A DNA stretch of 64,000 nucleotides from Istiophorus platypterus (Eukaryota; Chordata; Actinopteri; Istiophoriformes; Istiophoridae), in the NCBI GenBank assembly GCA_016859345.1, contig CM029126.1, positions 5,105,001 to 5,169,000 of the forward strand, written 5' to 3'. The position numbers and the translations under genes were made by a program. The first letter of the stretch is position 1. Each line of letters opens with the position of its first letter. Positions 1-12,949 of this stretch are shown here, piece after piece. A model generated the notes under the pieces. It had not been told where the DNA came from, did not search any database, and was given only the letters and a program-made list of their open reading frames with translations.

Positions 1-50
1 CTGGTTGGTATTTACCCTCTCGCATGATATTTGCTGTGTCTTTGCTCCAG

Positions 51-112
51 TGGACTGTTGGACCAGCTTCTTAGAAGGGCTGCAGGGCATCGGGACCAAA
101 CTCCATTTATTA
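51..112 (+). other. weak exon-like segment at left edge
   Basis: A pyrimidine-rich run ending in CTCCAG precedes position 51, and AAG|GTATTA at 110-115 could be a weak splice donor. Between them one frame is open (GLLDQLLRRAAGHRDQ...) and stays open past the donor to a stop near 190. I do not recognise the peptide as part of any known family. An open frame of this length is common by chance, so this may be a terminal or internal exon of an upstream neighbour or nothing at all. Confidence 0.12.
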
Positions 113-699
113 GCAAGGTATTAAAAGAGCAGATTCAGAGTTTTCCGAACGTGGTACTCCCATGCCTATATGTAATCATTCCTCCTGTCTAAGCCGACCG
201 TGAAGTGATAGGAGACATAACCCACAGTCCTCATTTAGTTTAAAAATCTGTTCTAAATTCCGGCTGAAGGGGATATGAGGATTCGGCAGTCGGAGTCAGA
301 CAAATCAAGTTGTTATCTGCTGAAGTTACATTCTTCTTAGTTTGAAATTCCATTTTTTTTTCCTTATCCTTCTCCCTGACAGTCTGAACTGCAGTGGAGG
401 GAAGTTGACAAAAAGAGGGAATTTTGGACTATAAAGACTGTGAGAGGCTTTGAAAGATACCCACGTGATTTGGCCCATACAGACTGCTAAAGTTCCGCAT
501 TTCTTCCTCTGTAGTCCTGCTAGGAAAGGATGATCACACAGTCTTATGCAGAGGGGGAATAATTATACTTTATGATTATTACTTTTTCAGCGTGTGTACA
601 TCAAGTCAAGGACTGTATTGAGAAAGACTTGGAAAAAAACCCTCTGAAACTGCCCTTTAATATTTACATCAGGTTTGATGGATTGTTGTAAAAACCTTT

Positions 700-925
700 C
701 ACTAATGATTTATTAACATTCGGAGTTTCAAACAACTTACTAACCTTTGGCCATGTCTTACTGGGCAGATGAAAAAGTCACGACTTGTTATTAATGACTT
801 TATTAACATTTGAGGTAGTGAAGGGATGGTCCTTTAGAAAGTTAGATCCATTAACCTTTATTGGTGACTTACTAACATTTAGACCTGTAGATTTATGACC
901 CCTTATTAACGACTTATTAGCATTT
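700..925 (+). repeat. four degenerate TTATTAAtGACTTATTAACATT copies
   Basis: Four related segments of about 20 bp occur at roughly 701, 790, 859 and 904. Each reads close to ATTAATGACTTATTAACATT with a few changes. The spacing shrinks from about 90 to 69 to 45 bp, so this is not a simple tandem array. It is probably the remains of an old tandem or interspersed repeat. Confidence 0.5.
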
Positions 926-1581
926 AACTGGATATATCTCAAACCTTGGCCACATGGAACTATATACCACTAAGCTAAATGTGAAAATATGTTTAGTCTA
1001 AATTGGATGAACAGGCCTCTGTAATCAGTCCAAGGCTGTTTTCTTGTCCATGCAGCAGTGACACACATTCAACAAACTCTACAGTAGCAGCAGTTGTGAC
1101 TGTGTGAGTTCATCAGATGTTACTCATCAGATGTTACTCTTTTACTTTCTGAACCCTTTCTTTCAACCACCGGTTTCAACCACCACCCGAGCCTGTGCTC
1201 CACTCCAGTCAGTTCAGCAAACATGTATTTTAATCAACTTATGTTTGCTATCTGATCCGGGCACAGTGAATCCCCCTGTGCTGTGTGAAATTTGATTAAG
1301 GTAATTGGCAAGCGTTAGCCGGTGTGAAAACCATAATGTGCGCTCCTCTCCACTCAGCATGTATAGATAAACACCCACAGCACAACACACAAAAAAAAGA
1401 AACCCAGAACATTTTATATTCGGAAAATTTAGGGTACATCTAATTGAGAGGTATTTATTTTTAAAACCCTCTTAATTTTTTATTCTACTCATATTTCATC
1501 CCGCTCTCATTTGATGCCAGAGAGAAACAAGCTTCAGATGTGGGACATGGTGAAATAAAAACCAAAATTTAAACCGGTAAC

Positions 1582-1606
1582 TGGTTTTAATGTTGTGGCT
1601 GATTGA
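1582..1606 (-). mobile_element. possible Tc1-like terminal repeat remnant
   Basis: The reverse complement reads close to the AGCCACAACATTAAAACC motif that I know from the ends of Tc1-like DNA transposons scattered through fish genomes. Only one end is recognisable and there is no transposase frame nearby. A short GGTAACTGG context beside it may be coincidental. Confidence 0.3.
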
Positions 1607-2178
1607 ATCATTTTTGAAGGAGCCGATTCCCACCCTGCTGCAGGGTGACCTCTACCCTTTCAAAATCAAGGAAAGAACAAAACTCAGATGATTTGTTGGC
1701 AGAGTTATCCGTATTTCACAGATGCAGGTATTTTTTCTCTGTAATGGTTTTGTACATTTGGGATACATAAATCCGGTGTCATGGTGTTGAACAGAAATCA
1801 GATTTGGCGCCTTGACTGGCAGTGATATAAACTCTGGCCGGCAAACGTGTCTGAATGACGCGCTGGTGGATAAGGTGCCAGCTTTGCACTTCCGGTGACA
1901 TGAGTGTCATCTTGATTGCAGCCTCTGCTGTGAAGTCTCACATCTTTCCCCTCAGAAAATGTTTGGTTACAAGTTCGCAGGCAAAGATTCTTTTCCCTCG
2001 CTCCCCTGCGAGGTGACAGCAGCGGTGCTTTTGATGATACTAAGTTATTCAGGCCCTCTGGCGTTGCCCTAGACCTAAGACGGCACATTATGAACCCTCC
2101 AGGCGAGACGGAGAACACAAGAGCCGATATTCAGACAGTTGTTTAGTGGCTTTTGCCTCGGACCAGAGGAAAGAACAA

Positions 2179-2197
2179 CCCCCCCCCCCCCCCCCCC
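2179..2197 (+). repeat. poly(C) tract, 19 bases
   Basis: An uninterrupted run of about 19 C. On the opposite strand this is poly(G), able in principle to form G-quadruplexes. It is one of more than a dozen G or C runs of 11 or more bases in the window. Confidence 0.9.
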
Positions 2198-2933
2198 ATT
2201 TCTAAAGGGCAATTTGACTCCTGTTGTAAATGGGTGGGGTCAAGAAAATTGCAGTGGTATTGATTGGGTAATGTTTAACATGGACATGTCGATAGGGTGT
2301 CTGAAAAAAACCCTAAGAACTTGGCCTCGGCTGGCTTTAATAAAGAATGACCTGCCTGGAGCAAGTTCACAGAAAGCAATGAGTCACTCACGGGAAATCT
2401 CCCCAAACCCCTCTGCATTTTAGAGAAAAAACAGCGAAGGGGGCAACCAAAGAATTTTCTATTTTTGACCAATTTTTTTTGAGTCTTTCATTCCCCAAAA
2501 TGACAAACAGTCCCTCTTTAACCGTGTTTCTTTGGCTGCAGCTCAAAAACAACCGACACAGCCTTTGTGCGGGTTGGGTGGTGATAATGTTTTGCCTTTG
2601 TGCGAACTGTACAAATCCCGGCCCGGATAGAATATGCATAACAAATCAAACTCCTGACTGTCAAAGACATGCAGAGAAGGGAGGAGGTTGAAGAGGAGGA
2701 CGGGAACGTTTGTTTCTGCACATGGAGAAGAGGAGGAGAGGAAAGGGGGAGATGAAGAGGGCTGGAAGCTTATACTGACCAAAAAAAAGAAAAAAAAAAA
2801 GAGAAGAAAGAGAGAAACTGACAATGAAAGGGAGAAAGGTTGAGAAAGATTGGCGTCCATTATTCTCCTGAGAAGGGAATAGTCATAGAGGAGTTGGTTC
2901 CCATGGCAATAGCTCCCTCAGTGAGTGTGTGCC

Positions 2934-2940
<7 letters not shown>

Positions 2941-2989
<49 letters not shown>
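2941..2989 (+). repeat. (GT)24 microsatellite
   Basis: A perfect GT dinucleotide array of about 49 bp, followed directly by CpG-rich unique sequence. The open frame that runs through it is a repeat artefact. Confidence 0.95.
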
Positions 2990-2991
<2 letters not shown>

Positions 2992-5008
2992 TGGACGGAC
3001 TGTAACCGGGCCTTGAGACTGTACGGAGACGAGGTTAGCCGAGGCCGGAGCGAACCGGGAGCCTTGAAACGGCGGAGAATCTCAGACAGACACTATTGTT
3101 TACTCGCCTGTGCTCCCTGTCTCCCACATCACCTCATCTTCAATTTTTTTTTTTTTTTTCCTCATGCGAGCTCACCATTATGTATCATCCTTGGGCATTC
3201 AAAGCAAATATAACAAATTTCTGTGAGTTGAAAAAGCAATTCCACCTTTGGCACCCATGGCCTCCTCATTGGGAGTGTATAAGGGTTTAAATGAGGAGAT
3301 ACATATCTCCAATTTTAAGCTTATTTTCCTTGCATTTTCAATGTAGAAATGTTTCAGGGCCCCCTTATATTACAATGCATGGGCTCTCAATACTCAAAGC
3401 TTTTTTGTTGGTTTTGTTCCTTTTTACAATAAATTGGTTTAAAATTTTTTCACCAACAGAGCTGAAGCGACGACATCCAGACTGGGTTAGCTTCTGTAAC
3501 TCGGTGCAGTCTCTCTTTCAACATTTTCTTTCATCTGTATTCATCTGTTCCTGGGGTGTACGGAGCATGTTCTTAGACACCTTGGCAACCACAGTCACAC
3601 TCAGTATTGGTGATTTTTAACATATATTAACGGCTCCCATGAAAATTTTATGGTTTGGCAGCATGGGAGCTGTTTTGACATAGATGCGGATTTGTCCGTA
3701 AAACTCGCCAATACTCTCCTCTGAAGTAATTTTTCCGATTTTGCTTTCTTCTACACTGCTTTTATTACAGACATGTTTGAACATGTTTGACCGCAACCCC
3801 CTTGATTGCCCGCGGACTCACTGCATCTGTCGAGTCGCAAGGTTTTTACCCGCAGTGGTTGAGGGGTTTACGGGAACAGAATCCAAGAGTTCTGGTTCCA
3901 CTTCGACTCTTTTATTCTTGGAGGATGCAACAGAACCTTCCTTTCAGCTCAAGATTCCAAAAGTAATTGCTTGTTCGGATCGATGGTGAAAAGGATATAC
4001 CACTAGCATGAAATTGTATTGCAGCAAAGGAAGTGATGCACTTTTTATTTTTTTATGATTAACAGAAACTGGGGGGATCTTGTTACTGTCCTGCTTGTGT
4101 TTCTCAACCTCAATCCACCATAATATCCCAGCAACAGGCTTTGTGCACTTGTCTATTGCAAAACCCAATCAAAACTGCAACAGACCCAACAGTTCTTAAT
4201 TCTTACCATCTGTCTGAGGTGTTGCTACTGTTATCTTATTGAGCATGGAGGAATACTTCACCCAAAGCTTTTAACCCCTTGCCTGCGTAAATGCTGGTTT
4301 TTGGAGACTCTGCAGGTTGCCCTGTGGCGGGAGACGCAGCTCAGATTCACAGCAGTCAAAAATGGACTCCAACAGCGACCCAGTTTCATGGGGAGAATAA
4401 ATACAGTATTAAGGTGTCAGAAGAAACTTTTTAAGCCCCTTGTACAGCCAAAAACAATAGGCAGAGACAGAGTAGGTAAAAAGCTAACTGGTAGGGTTAC
4501 TGTGTATGTAGTAAATTCATAAGCAAGTAACAGTTAGAAACGAGGGGTCCTGTAAATGGTATGTGCAGAACATGTAGCTACATACTGTAGGTCTCTCTCC
4601 CTGAAAGGACTCTCCAATCACCGAAGGTTACAGCATTGACGGCCTGGCTCGGTAGCCATTGTTTCTCTCCTCTGCCTCCCTTTCTTTTCCATCCCCTCTG
4701 TTGTCTGCCTCACTTGATGACTCAAGGTGATAAGGATGGATGGAAGGAAGGAAGGAAGGAAGAAAAGGAGGAGTAGGGGATTTTCCAGCTGTAGTCCGTT
4801 AACATTTAACCTGAAGCATAGGAGAGTTGGTGAAGGACACTGTGACTATTTGTGTCTCTTGCCCGTTAGACACGTCTGTTGTGTCTCATGTGACCGTCCC
4901 TCAGAATAGGTTGTTTGCAAGTTCCTGCCCCAGAAAAGTAACACATATGGGCATTTTCTGCTTTGTCGGCTCAATAGTTAAGGACTGGTTAAAAAAAATT
5001 AAGTCAAA

Positions 5009-5250
5009 TGGTGCTTTCACACCTGAACCATTTGATTCAGTTCAGTCACATGCTGGTGCACATGCTGGTGCCTGTTCATCGCATTAAGACAATGTGAAAG
5101 CTGTCAGTTAAACCACCTGATAAGGGGATTCTTGGTTCTGGTTTCAATCAAGCCCTCTGATTCATTTATGGTGTGAAAGCAAAGCGGATCAACCTCGGGC
5201 TTTTATGACGGTAGAGATTCGATTTCAACCTGGTTTCAAATGCTGAATTA
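5009..5250. mobile_element. degenerate interspersed repeat, family uncertain
   Basis: The phrases around 'gctttcacacctgaacc' and 'ggtgtgaaagcaaagcgg' resemble the subterminal parts of non-autonomous DNA transposons common in teleosts. A GTGCACATGCTGGTG-type duplication lies at about 5048-5072. No transposase coding is visible and the ends are not clear. Confidence 0.25.
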
Positions 5251-8200
5251 CTGTTAAATCCCTTTGCTGAGTTGTTAAGAGAAACAGCCTTCTCATCTTT
5301 GGGCTGTGAGCAATGTACATTCTATATTTATGCAGGATGATTTGGTAACAATAGCAACACTTAGGCTTGCCAGCTTGAGTGTGGGGACTTTCCTTGATAC
5401 GTCAAGTAAAAACAATTTAAACCATAAGTGCTGAGTGTGTGTCCTACTTGCCTATTTAAGCATTAGGCAAGCAAGTTAAGAGTGAAACATAGCAACAGTA
5501 ACTATCCTCCCATAAAAAGAAATGTTTATAAAGGAACGGTTCTTTTCCTGTTTCTGTGTTCATCAGGATTTATACAAAATATATATGAGGTCCAGTCGTG
5601 GTCCTGACTAAGAGTGCTCCTGATCAGCTATTTTTTGCATTAGCTCATCCGATGAGATAAGTAAACAACTGAGGCTCAGGAAAGCACATCATGACTTGCA
5701 GTTAGTCTCCAGATTTTGTTTGCTTTCCCCACGTGGGTCCATGCAGCACTGACAATGCTATTTCCACAGCTGGCACAACAGTCCAATGACTGTGACTTCA
5801 TGATTACAACTCTTACTTTGAGCAAACAAAACCTGGAAAAATTAACTTTTTCCTTTTTTTCTTTTACCCTCAGTCTGGAACAAATCTGTAACCGAGATAC
5901 AGATGGAAAAACACCGCAGGTTGAGCTTGGAGAAAGATCTTCTTCATGCATATAAAAAAAAAAAAAAAACACAGCGTCAAAAACTCTTGGTAGGAAACAA
6001 AATGTGAATTAAAGTCTTCTGTGTGTAGGACAACAGACTCTCTACTGTAGACTGATCTACAGCGACTTCTGCCCTGTTTTGGCTGCAGCGTGTCATGCTA
6101 CTTCCAACTTCTGTTTGTGGATTTGACACAAATGCCGCTTCAGTAGAATGCCCAACATTTTTCTCCAGAGGACATGGCCACGGGAGCTTGCCTGTCAAAA
6201 GCGCTGGCACGGGTCAAATGAAGCGTTTCGACCGGCGAACCGCTGCTGTTGTTTTTCCCTCTGTGAGGTCACTCTCGTCTACTCATTCATGCAACCGTCT
6301 CTCTAACCGCTTTTGCCTCTGAGAGCCCTTGACTCTACTCCTCATAGAAAAAAAAAGAAAAAATAAATAAAACCATGGATGATGCTGGACCCGCAGTGCC
6401 CACCACCAACTGCAGCCCACTGCTCCACTTTACTTGACAGATTAAAAAGATCAAAAGTCAGAAAAAGGCAGAGAGGGCGAGGGAGATAATGTGTGTGTGA
6501 GAGAGAGAGAGAGGGAGAGAAGGGAGAGAGCAGGCTTGAAAGGGAGACTACATGGAGAAGAACACAAGAACACAGTGTCCTAATTAATGTCTTCCTCCAT
6601 TAATCCACTCTGAAGCTTCCCATGCTGCCGGGTTTGATCTCAGCGTCGCAGCTATCAAAGCTTTGTAACATGGCCTTGTAAAACGGGGAAGATCTCAGTC
6701 AGACGGCATTAAGGAAAATCATTCAGTGCAGCTGCTGCTTGCTTGCCAGCGCTGTGATGTCTGCAAGTGCAGGTGGGGATCTGTACGACCGTCTACCACA
6801 CTGAGGCACCGTGTGCGGCTGGAAAAGAGGCAACGATTGTCACGTTTTAGTCTCTCATTAGGACAACAGCACAATTAAAAGCACCACCAGTCAGGGTATT
6901 TCACATGTATGGTGGATTGAATGGCTGCGTACCGCGAAGCGTTTCGTTTGCAGCGACGAGCCCACACAGAATTATAATCCGAACCTTCAGGCCTTCAAGG
7001 CTTTTTTAATCTCTTTCAGTTCAACGTTTTGGTTTCAGGACTTGAAAATTCTGCTCTCACCTTAAAAAAAGTCATGATACATCAATAGCGCTCTACCGGC
7101 TGAGCAGCAAATGGCAGACAGAGGAGGTTCGCAGCTAACTTTAGCAATTGAGGATCCAGATACCTTTCTCAGACCAAAAACAGCCTCAACCCTCTCATAG
7201 CATTGTTTCCGTTGACAACGTTGGTCTGTTTTCAGCAAAAACCACTGAAAAATCCATCATGTGCTACCCGCCCATCACCAGACAATCTAAGTTAGTGGCT
7301 AGCGAGAGAACCTAGTGGAGTGCCTGGTGCCTTCAGGGCCCCCGTGAATTGATGGAAGCCAAAACAGGGCTGAAAGGAGAGTTAATATTGGACTTAAATT
7401 AGTGAGGATGCCAGAAAATGAATTGCCCTGAAATTGATTGCCAATGCGTAAACAAGCAAGTCCTTGTGCTATTTAGTTTGCAGTAGAGGTCTCCAGCCCA
7501 ACGAGCAACCGAAAAATCATTTACGTCAACTTTAAGAATGTGCCAGATCCCCCGGAGGAGCGACAGGTGATCAATTTGAACACAGAACACAGAGCAAAAC
7601 CTTGGGCTGGAGACCTGTCGCTGAGTGACGGACACAAAACGTGGCGGTGAGAGACAGGCGCCACCCCGTCGTCGTCTTTCACAATACAAAGTGCTGTGAG
7701 ACGTTTCGGGCACGAGGGCCAAAGCTAAGTGCACGCCAGCCACAACAAAGCATGTGACCGTCAATGCCGGTGTACGAGGAAACCTTATCGAATAAACCCT
7801 CTTATCGAATAAAACCTCAGAATACCATTAGCGGGAGGCAAAACATAGAACAAGATGGCAAGAAGATCGTTGCTAATTCAGCGAAAGGGAAATCAATGGC
7901 CCCTCTTCCTGTTTTTTTTCCATAGCTACCAGGCGTTTGTCTACCCTGCCAAGACATCCCAGACTCCCCTGCTTATCAAAACCCCCCCCACCCCCTCAAA
8001 AAAATCCCGACTAGATCAGCTGAGGCACTGCATGGGGGGCTGCCCGGGCCCCTGCCTTGTGGGGGGGGGGGGTTTGTTTGAAACGAGAAATGGTGACTCA
8101 GAAAAATCATAAACATTCCTCTGTTGGTTTAGCTCTAAAAATACTCCTGTTCACCTACGTCTCACTCCGCTTCCTCTCCAGTCTCTATGCAAATATGAGC

Positions 8201-9456
8201 GCCTCTTTTTTTTTTTGCTCATCTACTTTGTTTTCCTTCCACACCCCTCCCTCAACCCCCCCCCCCCACGTCAGTCCTATTGTTCTGACTACCTCTTCCT
8301 CATCTCTTGTAGACTACATGACAGAGCCTTGCCTTCCCCTCTTGTTCTTCCTACTCTCTCCAGAGTGAGAGAGAGAAATGATAAAAGCTATTTACAAGTA
8401 ACTGTTGGCAACAGTGGGAATCCAGGACTTGGAAATATTCAAGCTTCTTTTTTTTTTTTTAAACTCATTTTCTTTGATGCCGGAGCCATTTTTAAGGCTG
8501 CTTGGTGAACTGCAGCACAGTGCATCAGCATCCTGAGTGAAAATTTAAGGCGGGGGGGGTGTACTGAAGCTCTTTTAGGGACTCTTGACTATGCTCAGCT
8601 TCTGCAGATTGTGTTGGCTTTTTTTTTTTTTTGTTCTCGAAAGTGAAAGGGAGACATCAGTCCTGCTTGGCGTATGCTGAGACACGGAGACGCGACTCCC
8701 GAAACGCAATCTCCGACACATACAAACCGTTTAGAGCGGCTTCTGAAGCGCTTGAACACACAAAACCAGGAGCCTTGGAACACACGGGACTCGGTGGATT
8801 CTGGTGGTAAATCACAAGTCCATTGGCCTGCGATTCATTTCCTGGCGGGGGGGGGGGGGGGGGCACGTTATGAAGCTCACAATGATGTGATTGTGATGTT
8901 GAGATTCACAAAAGCCCTACAAAGGCATTCATGCAAGTGCCACTGTCAGTACCAGCCTTCATGGGAACCACGATGAATTTCCTGTTTCATCTCTCACTCT
9001 TTCTCCCTCCCCGTTTCCTCATCATATGTTGATCACCTCTTTTCCATTCAACCGACTCTAATTGCATGCTCCCTTTTCTCTCCGGACTCTACTTGCCATG
9101 CATTACCCGCTGCCCCCTGCAACCCCCCCCCCCCTTTCCGAAGAACAATCTCCAACCCGGCCACCCCATTTCCTCTTTCTCCCTTGATTGATTCTCACCT
9201 TTTCCATTCTTGCCGTTCACCTCATTAACGGAGGCGGCCGTCTGTTCGTTTCCTATTCATCGCCTCCCATCGCCTCCTTCCTACATCCCAACCACCTGCC
9301 CCGCCTCACTTCCTGCCCTGTCCCCTATGAAGCGACAGCCCGGCTCAGATTTGCCGTCTCTGGCCAAGGCCCCGCAATATTTTGTAATTAGAAGGGAGAA
9401 TAATAGAGAGGGTTCTTCATCAGGCGGGGTGGAAGGGGAGGGGGAGACACTGCCGC

Positions 9457-9501
9457 CATCCATCCATCCATCCATCCATCCATCCATCCATCCATCCATC
9501 C
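9457..9501 (+). repeat. (CATC)n tetranucleotide microsatellite
   Basis: About eleven perfect CATC units. The WMDG-type peptide repeats in overlapping frames on the minus strand are simply translation of this array. Confidence 0.95.
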
Positions 9502-10390
9502 TCAAATTTAATCAGAAGGACACAATAGGATGTCACCTGCTCCCACACACAGCCGCCAGAGAGAGGCAGAAATGCTGTCACAAACTGTTTCGGGGGGGCC
9601 ACGTTGCTGGCTCTTTAAGGGCCCCCTCTTCTTCTATGGTTGTCTCGGTTAATTTTGGTCTCCCTGGGAACCAGGGGGAGGGAGCCCCGTGAAAAATCAA
9701 GCTCATTTAGTCGCGTTTATTTATTTATTTACTTGACGCTCATCCGGCATATTCGTTTTTAATGGTTATCCCTCTGAAATCTCAGGGAAATCACGGATAC
9801 CCAAGTGTGTGAATGTTCGCTTTCATATATCTGTGGGTATACATGTCTGTATTTGCACAATATGTCACAGAGGAAGTTGATATGACCCTCAATCAGAAAT
9901 ACTTAGTGGGTGAAATCAAACAAGTACTTGTGGTTCTTCTACTTACCTTAGTATTTCAATTTTATTCTGCTTTGTTTCGGAGGTAGATATTATACTTTTT
10001 ATTTCAATGCATTTATTTGACAACTGTTCACACTCTTCGAGGATTAGGCTTATACACAAAAGAGGTATTGTCAGTTTCTAAAAATTGATGCATTGCAACA
10101 GATTAAATGATGAGTTAATGCATCAGGAATATCAATTAATTAATATACATAGTAATTAATTCTCTGGCCTTATCTATATTTGTACACATTAAATGTGTAC
10201 ACAGAGCACACTATGTATATTTGAAACGTGTACAGATTTGTGTCTGTCGTTTTTCAAGTCATACCTGATTCACAAAACTGTACATCCAATGGTCAGCAAA
10301 AGAGTAAGGAGCTAAAACTCGTAGCTTGCTCACAGAGACACACACACGGCGAGGAAACACTGTCTCAGCCTGCTGTTGTGTTGGTCGACA

Positions 10391-10427
10391 GGGTTCCTGC
10401 CCAGAGTGACTGACAAACGGTGGAGCC
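10391..10427 (+). other. rftn1 5' untranslated leader adjoining the start codon
   Basis: The sequence before the ATG gives a strong initiation context (GGAGCCATGG). An in-frame TGA at 10407-10409 closes the frame upstream, so translation cannot begin earlier in this exon. A plausible splice acceptor, TGTTGGTCGACAG, ends at about 10391, and an alternative CCCAG ends at about 10404. Raftlin genes normally have a separate non-coding first exon, so this is probably the 5' edge of exon 2. The true acceptor needs transcript data. Confidence 0.5.
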
Positions 10428-10575
10428 ATGGGCTGCGGGCTGCGCAAGATGAAACCGATGTCGGAGGAGAACAGTCCTGGGAAGATTTACTCCACCCTGA
10501 AGAGGCCACAGGTGGAGACCAAGGTGGGCGTGGCCTACACCTACCGCTATCTGGACTTTCTGATCGGCAAAGATG
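10428..10575 (+). CDS. rftn1: raftlin, first coding exon (residues 1-49)
   Basis: Encodes the N-terminus of raftlin, a lipid-raft scaffold on the cytoplasmic face of the plasma membrane. In mammals raftlin supports B-cell receptor signalling and the uptake of Toll-like receptor ligands. The start MGCG gives Gly2 for myristoylation and Cys3 for palmitoylation, the known membrane anchor of the family. Residues 17-31 (PGKIYSTLKRPQVET) match the near-invariant raftlin signature; the following V.YTYRYLDF matches the first beta-strand region of raftlin. The start is supported by a strong Kozak context and an upstream in-frame stop. The exon ends at a GTAAGA donor in phase 1 (49 codons plus one base). 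The signature is shared with raftlin-2, but downstream exons favour raftlin-1. Which teleost paralogue (a or b) cannot be told. Confidence 0.95.
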
Positions 10576-11534
10576 GTAAGACGTCGATTTTTCTACCCAT
10601 TATGTGTGAATTTCGCTTTTTTTTTTTTATGCTATTAGCTGCAAACGCAAAGCCAGAATTTGTCTCTGTCTAAATCTTCCTGTCACAGCATCCCAGGCCA
10701 GAAATCTCAGCCCAGCAATTGTTGCTTTTGATCAGTATTCCCCACGGCCCCACTTTTGCAGATATGTTATAATCATTTTGCACTGTGGGGTCGTAAAAGA
10801 AAACGAAATTACTGGCCCATCCTGAATACCTCAATGCGTTTGTGGTTTTGCTGCGTGATGAGGCAGTAATGTCCCTCATGTGGTTTTAAGGGGCCAGAGC
10901 TGCTGTGTGTATTATTCTATGGAATAATGCTACCTCCTGTGTGATTAATCTGTTTAGCGCCCTCCCCCCTTCTGAAAATGCCATTATAACTGCATATCCC
11001 CAGAAGAAAAACGTTACGCATTCAGGTGGAGGAGAAATACATCACTTGTGTATATGGAACAACAGCACACTGGCTGTAATTTTCATCAGGATTTTCATGT
11101 AATCATGGAGTGTTAATTAGCACTTGTTCCCCGTAAAGCAGCAACCATTGTAATTCCTTTTCTGACAAGTAGTCAGTCATGCTTCCGCACTACGAAAATC
11201 ATATAGAATTTTTCAGCCCAAACCACACCACATATCCTGCTGGCGGCCTTCGATTATGTATGGTACCAGTGTCCGGCCCGCCAGAGGAGCATGCAAGCGA
11301 AGCGAGGGCAGGCCTGCTGGTCGTAGGGACTGATCCTTACAGAACTATGTTACAGCTGTGCTTCAGTAATTGAGTCCGACCTGACCAGCTCTGTGCTCTG
11401 AAACAGCCCGGTGAGCAGTAAACCACTTAACTTTCAAGATGTTTGCTGACAGTCAAGCAGAATCTGCAGCTCTGTGTGCTGTGCATGAAAATTTGGAAAT
11501 GAATTAGTTTCCCTTTGCAAAGATAGCATTCCTC

Positions 11535-11537
<3 letters not shown>

Positions 11538-11594
<57 letters not shown>

Positions 11595-11617
11595 CATAGA
11601 TACACACAAACATACAC
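11538..11617 (+). repeat. (CA)n microsatellite, interrupted
   Basis: About 40 bp of perfect CA repeat, then imperfect CA with AAA, TAGA and CATA interruptions. It lies inside intron 1. Confidence 0.9.
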
Positions 11618-11763
11618 ATGACACAAGCACAGAGGAGGCCGGCAGAACCTCCCACTTATCCTTCCTGTTTTAAGTCTGAGGTGTTTATGAGATGAAAGGT
11701 GGGCGTTGTTTCCTGAGAAGCTGAGACCTAATGGCTACCGTCTAACGGTTCAGGGGCTTCTAT

Positions 11764-11765
<2 letters not shown>

Positions 11766-11826
<61 letters not shown>
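11766..11826 (+). repeat. (GT)30 microsatellite
   Basis: A perfect GT array of about 61 bp in intron 1, within 150 bp of an array of the complementary CA phase. The two arrays form a potential large inverted pairing (CA upstream, GT downstream). Confidence 0.95.
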
Positions 11827-11828
<2 letters not shown>

Positions 11829-12949
11829 ACTGTGCGGAAGAGCATGCAAGTTGGTTTTGGTTTTATGTTTTTGGAACAAAAAAACGAACCTAATTTCCCA
11901 ACATAGACAGAGTTCGCTTAAAGGGCAAGGTTTGTTTAGATGAGATTTCGATATTAGATTAGGTTGGGTTCAATCAGGTTAAATCAGTGAGGGACGTCGC
12001 CGGTAGAAACGAACCAACGAAGAATTACCTCAGCTCAACCCTGACTTTATGGAGCTTTATCTCGAGTTTTAGCTCGTTATAAAACTTTACCATTTCAGTT
12101 CACTCCCACCGCTCTCATACCTTAGATTCATCAGATGGACCAAGACACAACTCCAAATGAACAATAATGTAACCCCATAACTGCTGAAAGTGTTTGCTAT
12201 CTTGTTCTTAAAACAACCAATATCCTTGATACTGGTAGTTATAAGAGGCACCCCCCCCCAAAAAAAAAAAAAAAGTAGTACAGCCCTTTCCTGTTCTTCC
12301 ACAGCAAGGCACAGGACTCATTTTTCAGACACACTGCTTTGAGATTCACTTCTCTCCCCTGACATTTTGCAGCTTGTGCACAGAATCAAAAGAAAGAAAG
12401 AGAGCAGACTAAAGCCATAGTCATTTAAAAGAAAAAGCAATCTAATTCCATTATTAGACTATAAGTAAAATAACATGGTTAGGGGTTTTAAATGACAGCT
12501 GCAATTATGAGAAATATTGAGTTTATACTGATTATAATCAAAATATTAGCCTGCCTGTAAATACACTGAGCTCCATCCTTCTATAAGGAACAGGAAGGTG
12601 TCAAATATATGGATTTACAAAGTAGAGCGCCAAATCATCTGCCAGTTTATAGACTGTTAAAGCAGCCGATAGGTACTTAGGAGACAGTTATCAGTACTGG
12701 AGTAAAGGCCAAGGTTAGTTTAAGATTAGGTGTAGAATTAGGATTAAATTAAGCTTAAATATATAATGGAGGTCATTAAGGTGAAGGTGAGCAAAATGGG
12801 AAATTAATGTGCTCTGGGAAAGCTTCTGTGTGTGCTTGTGTATGTGTGCGCTCCGGGCCACGGAGGAGTCAGGGAGCTATATAAAGCTATCGCTCTGCTA
12901 TTTCTGCTCGTGGCAGTTATAGCCGAAATGATGTTGGGAGGGGAGTTCG

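Larger units (their letters stand above)
1..10390. other. upstream region of rftn1, no supported gene
   Basis: No convincing coding gene is seen on either strand. The frames present are short, lack splice context and often run over simple repeats. The stretch holds degenerate TTATTAAC-type repeats (700-925), a (GT)n tract (2941-2989), C and G homopolymers (2179-2197, 8061-8072, 8256-8267, 8847-8863, 9123-9134), a GGAA-type short repeat (about 4737-4764), a (CATC)n array (9457-9501) and a small TTTA run near 9717-9731. A CpG-dense 100 bp follows the (GT)n tract (about 2990-3090) and could belong to a leader exon or promoter, but nothing proves it. In mammals raftlin has an untranslated first exon far upstream, so part of this stretch may be transcribed as an intron. 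Confidence 0.6.

Noticed and set aside
2929..3213. A 94-residue frame following the (GT)n tract as a possible first exon
   Set aside because: It begins inside the microsatellite, and no donor or family match is seen; only the CpG content is notable.
9210..9692. A 160-residue frame with a HPSIHPSI repeat
   Set aside because: The repeat is the (CATC)n microsatellite and the flanks show no family resemblance.
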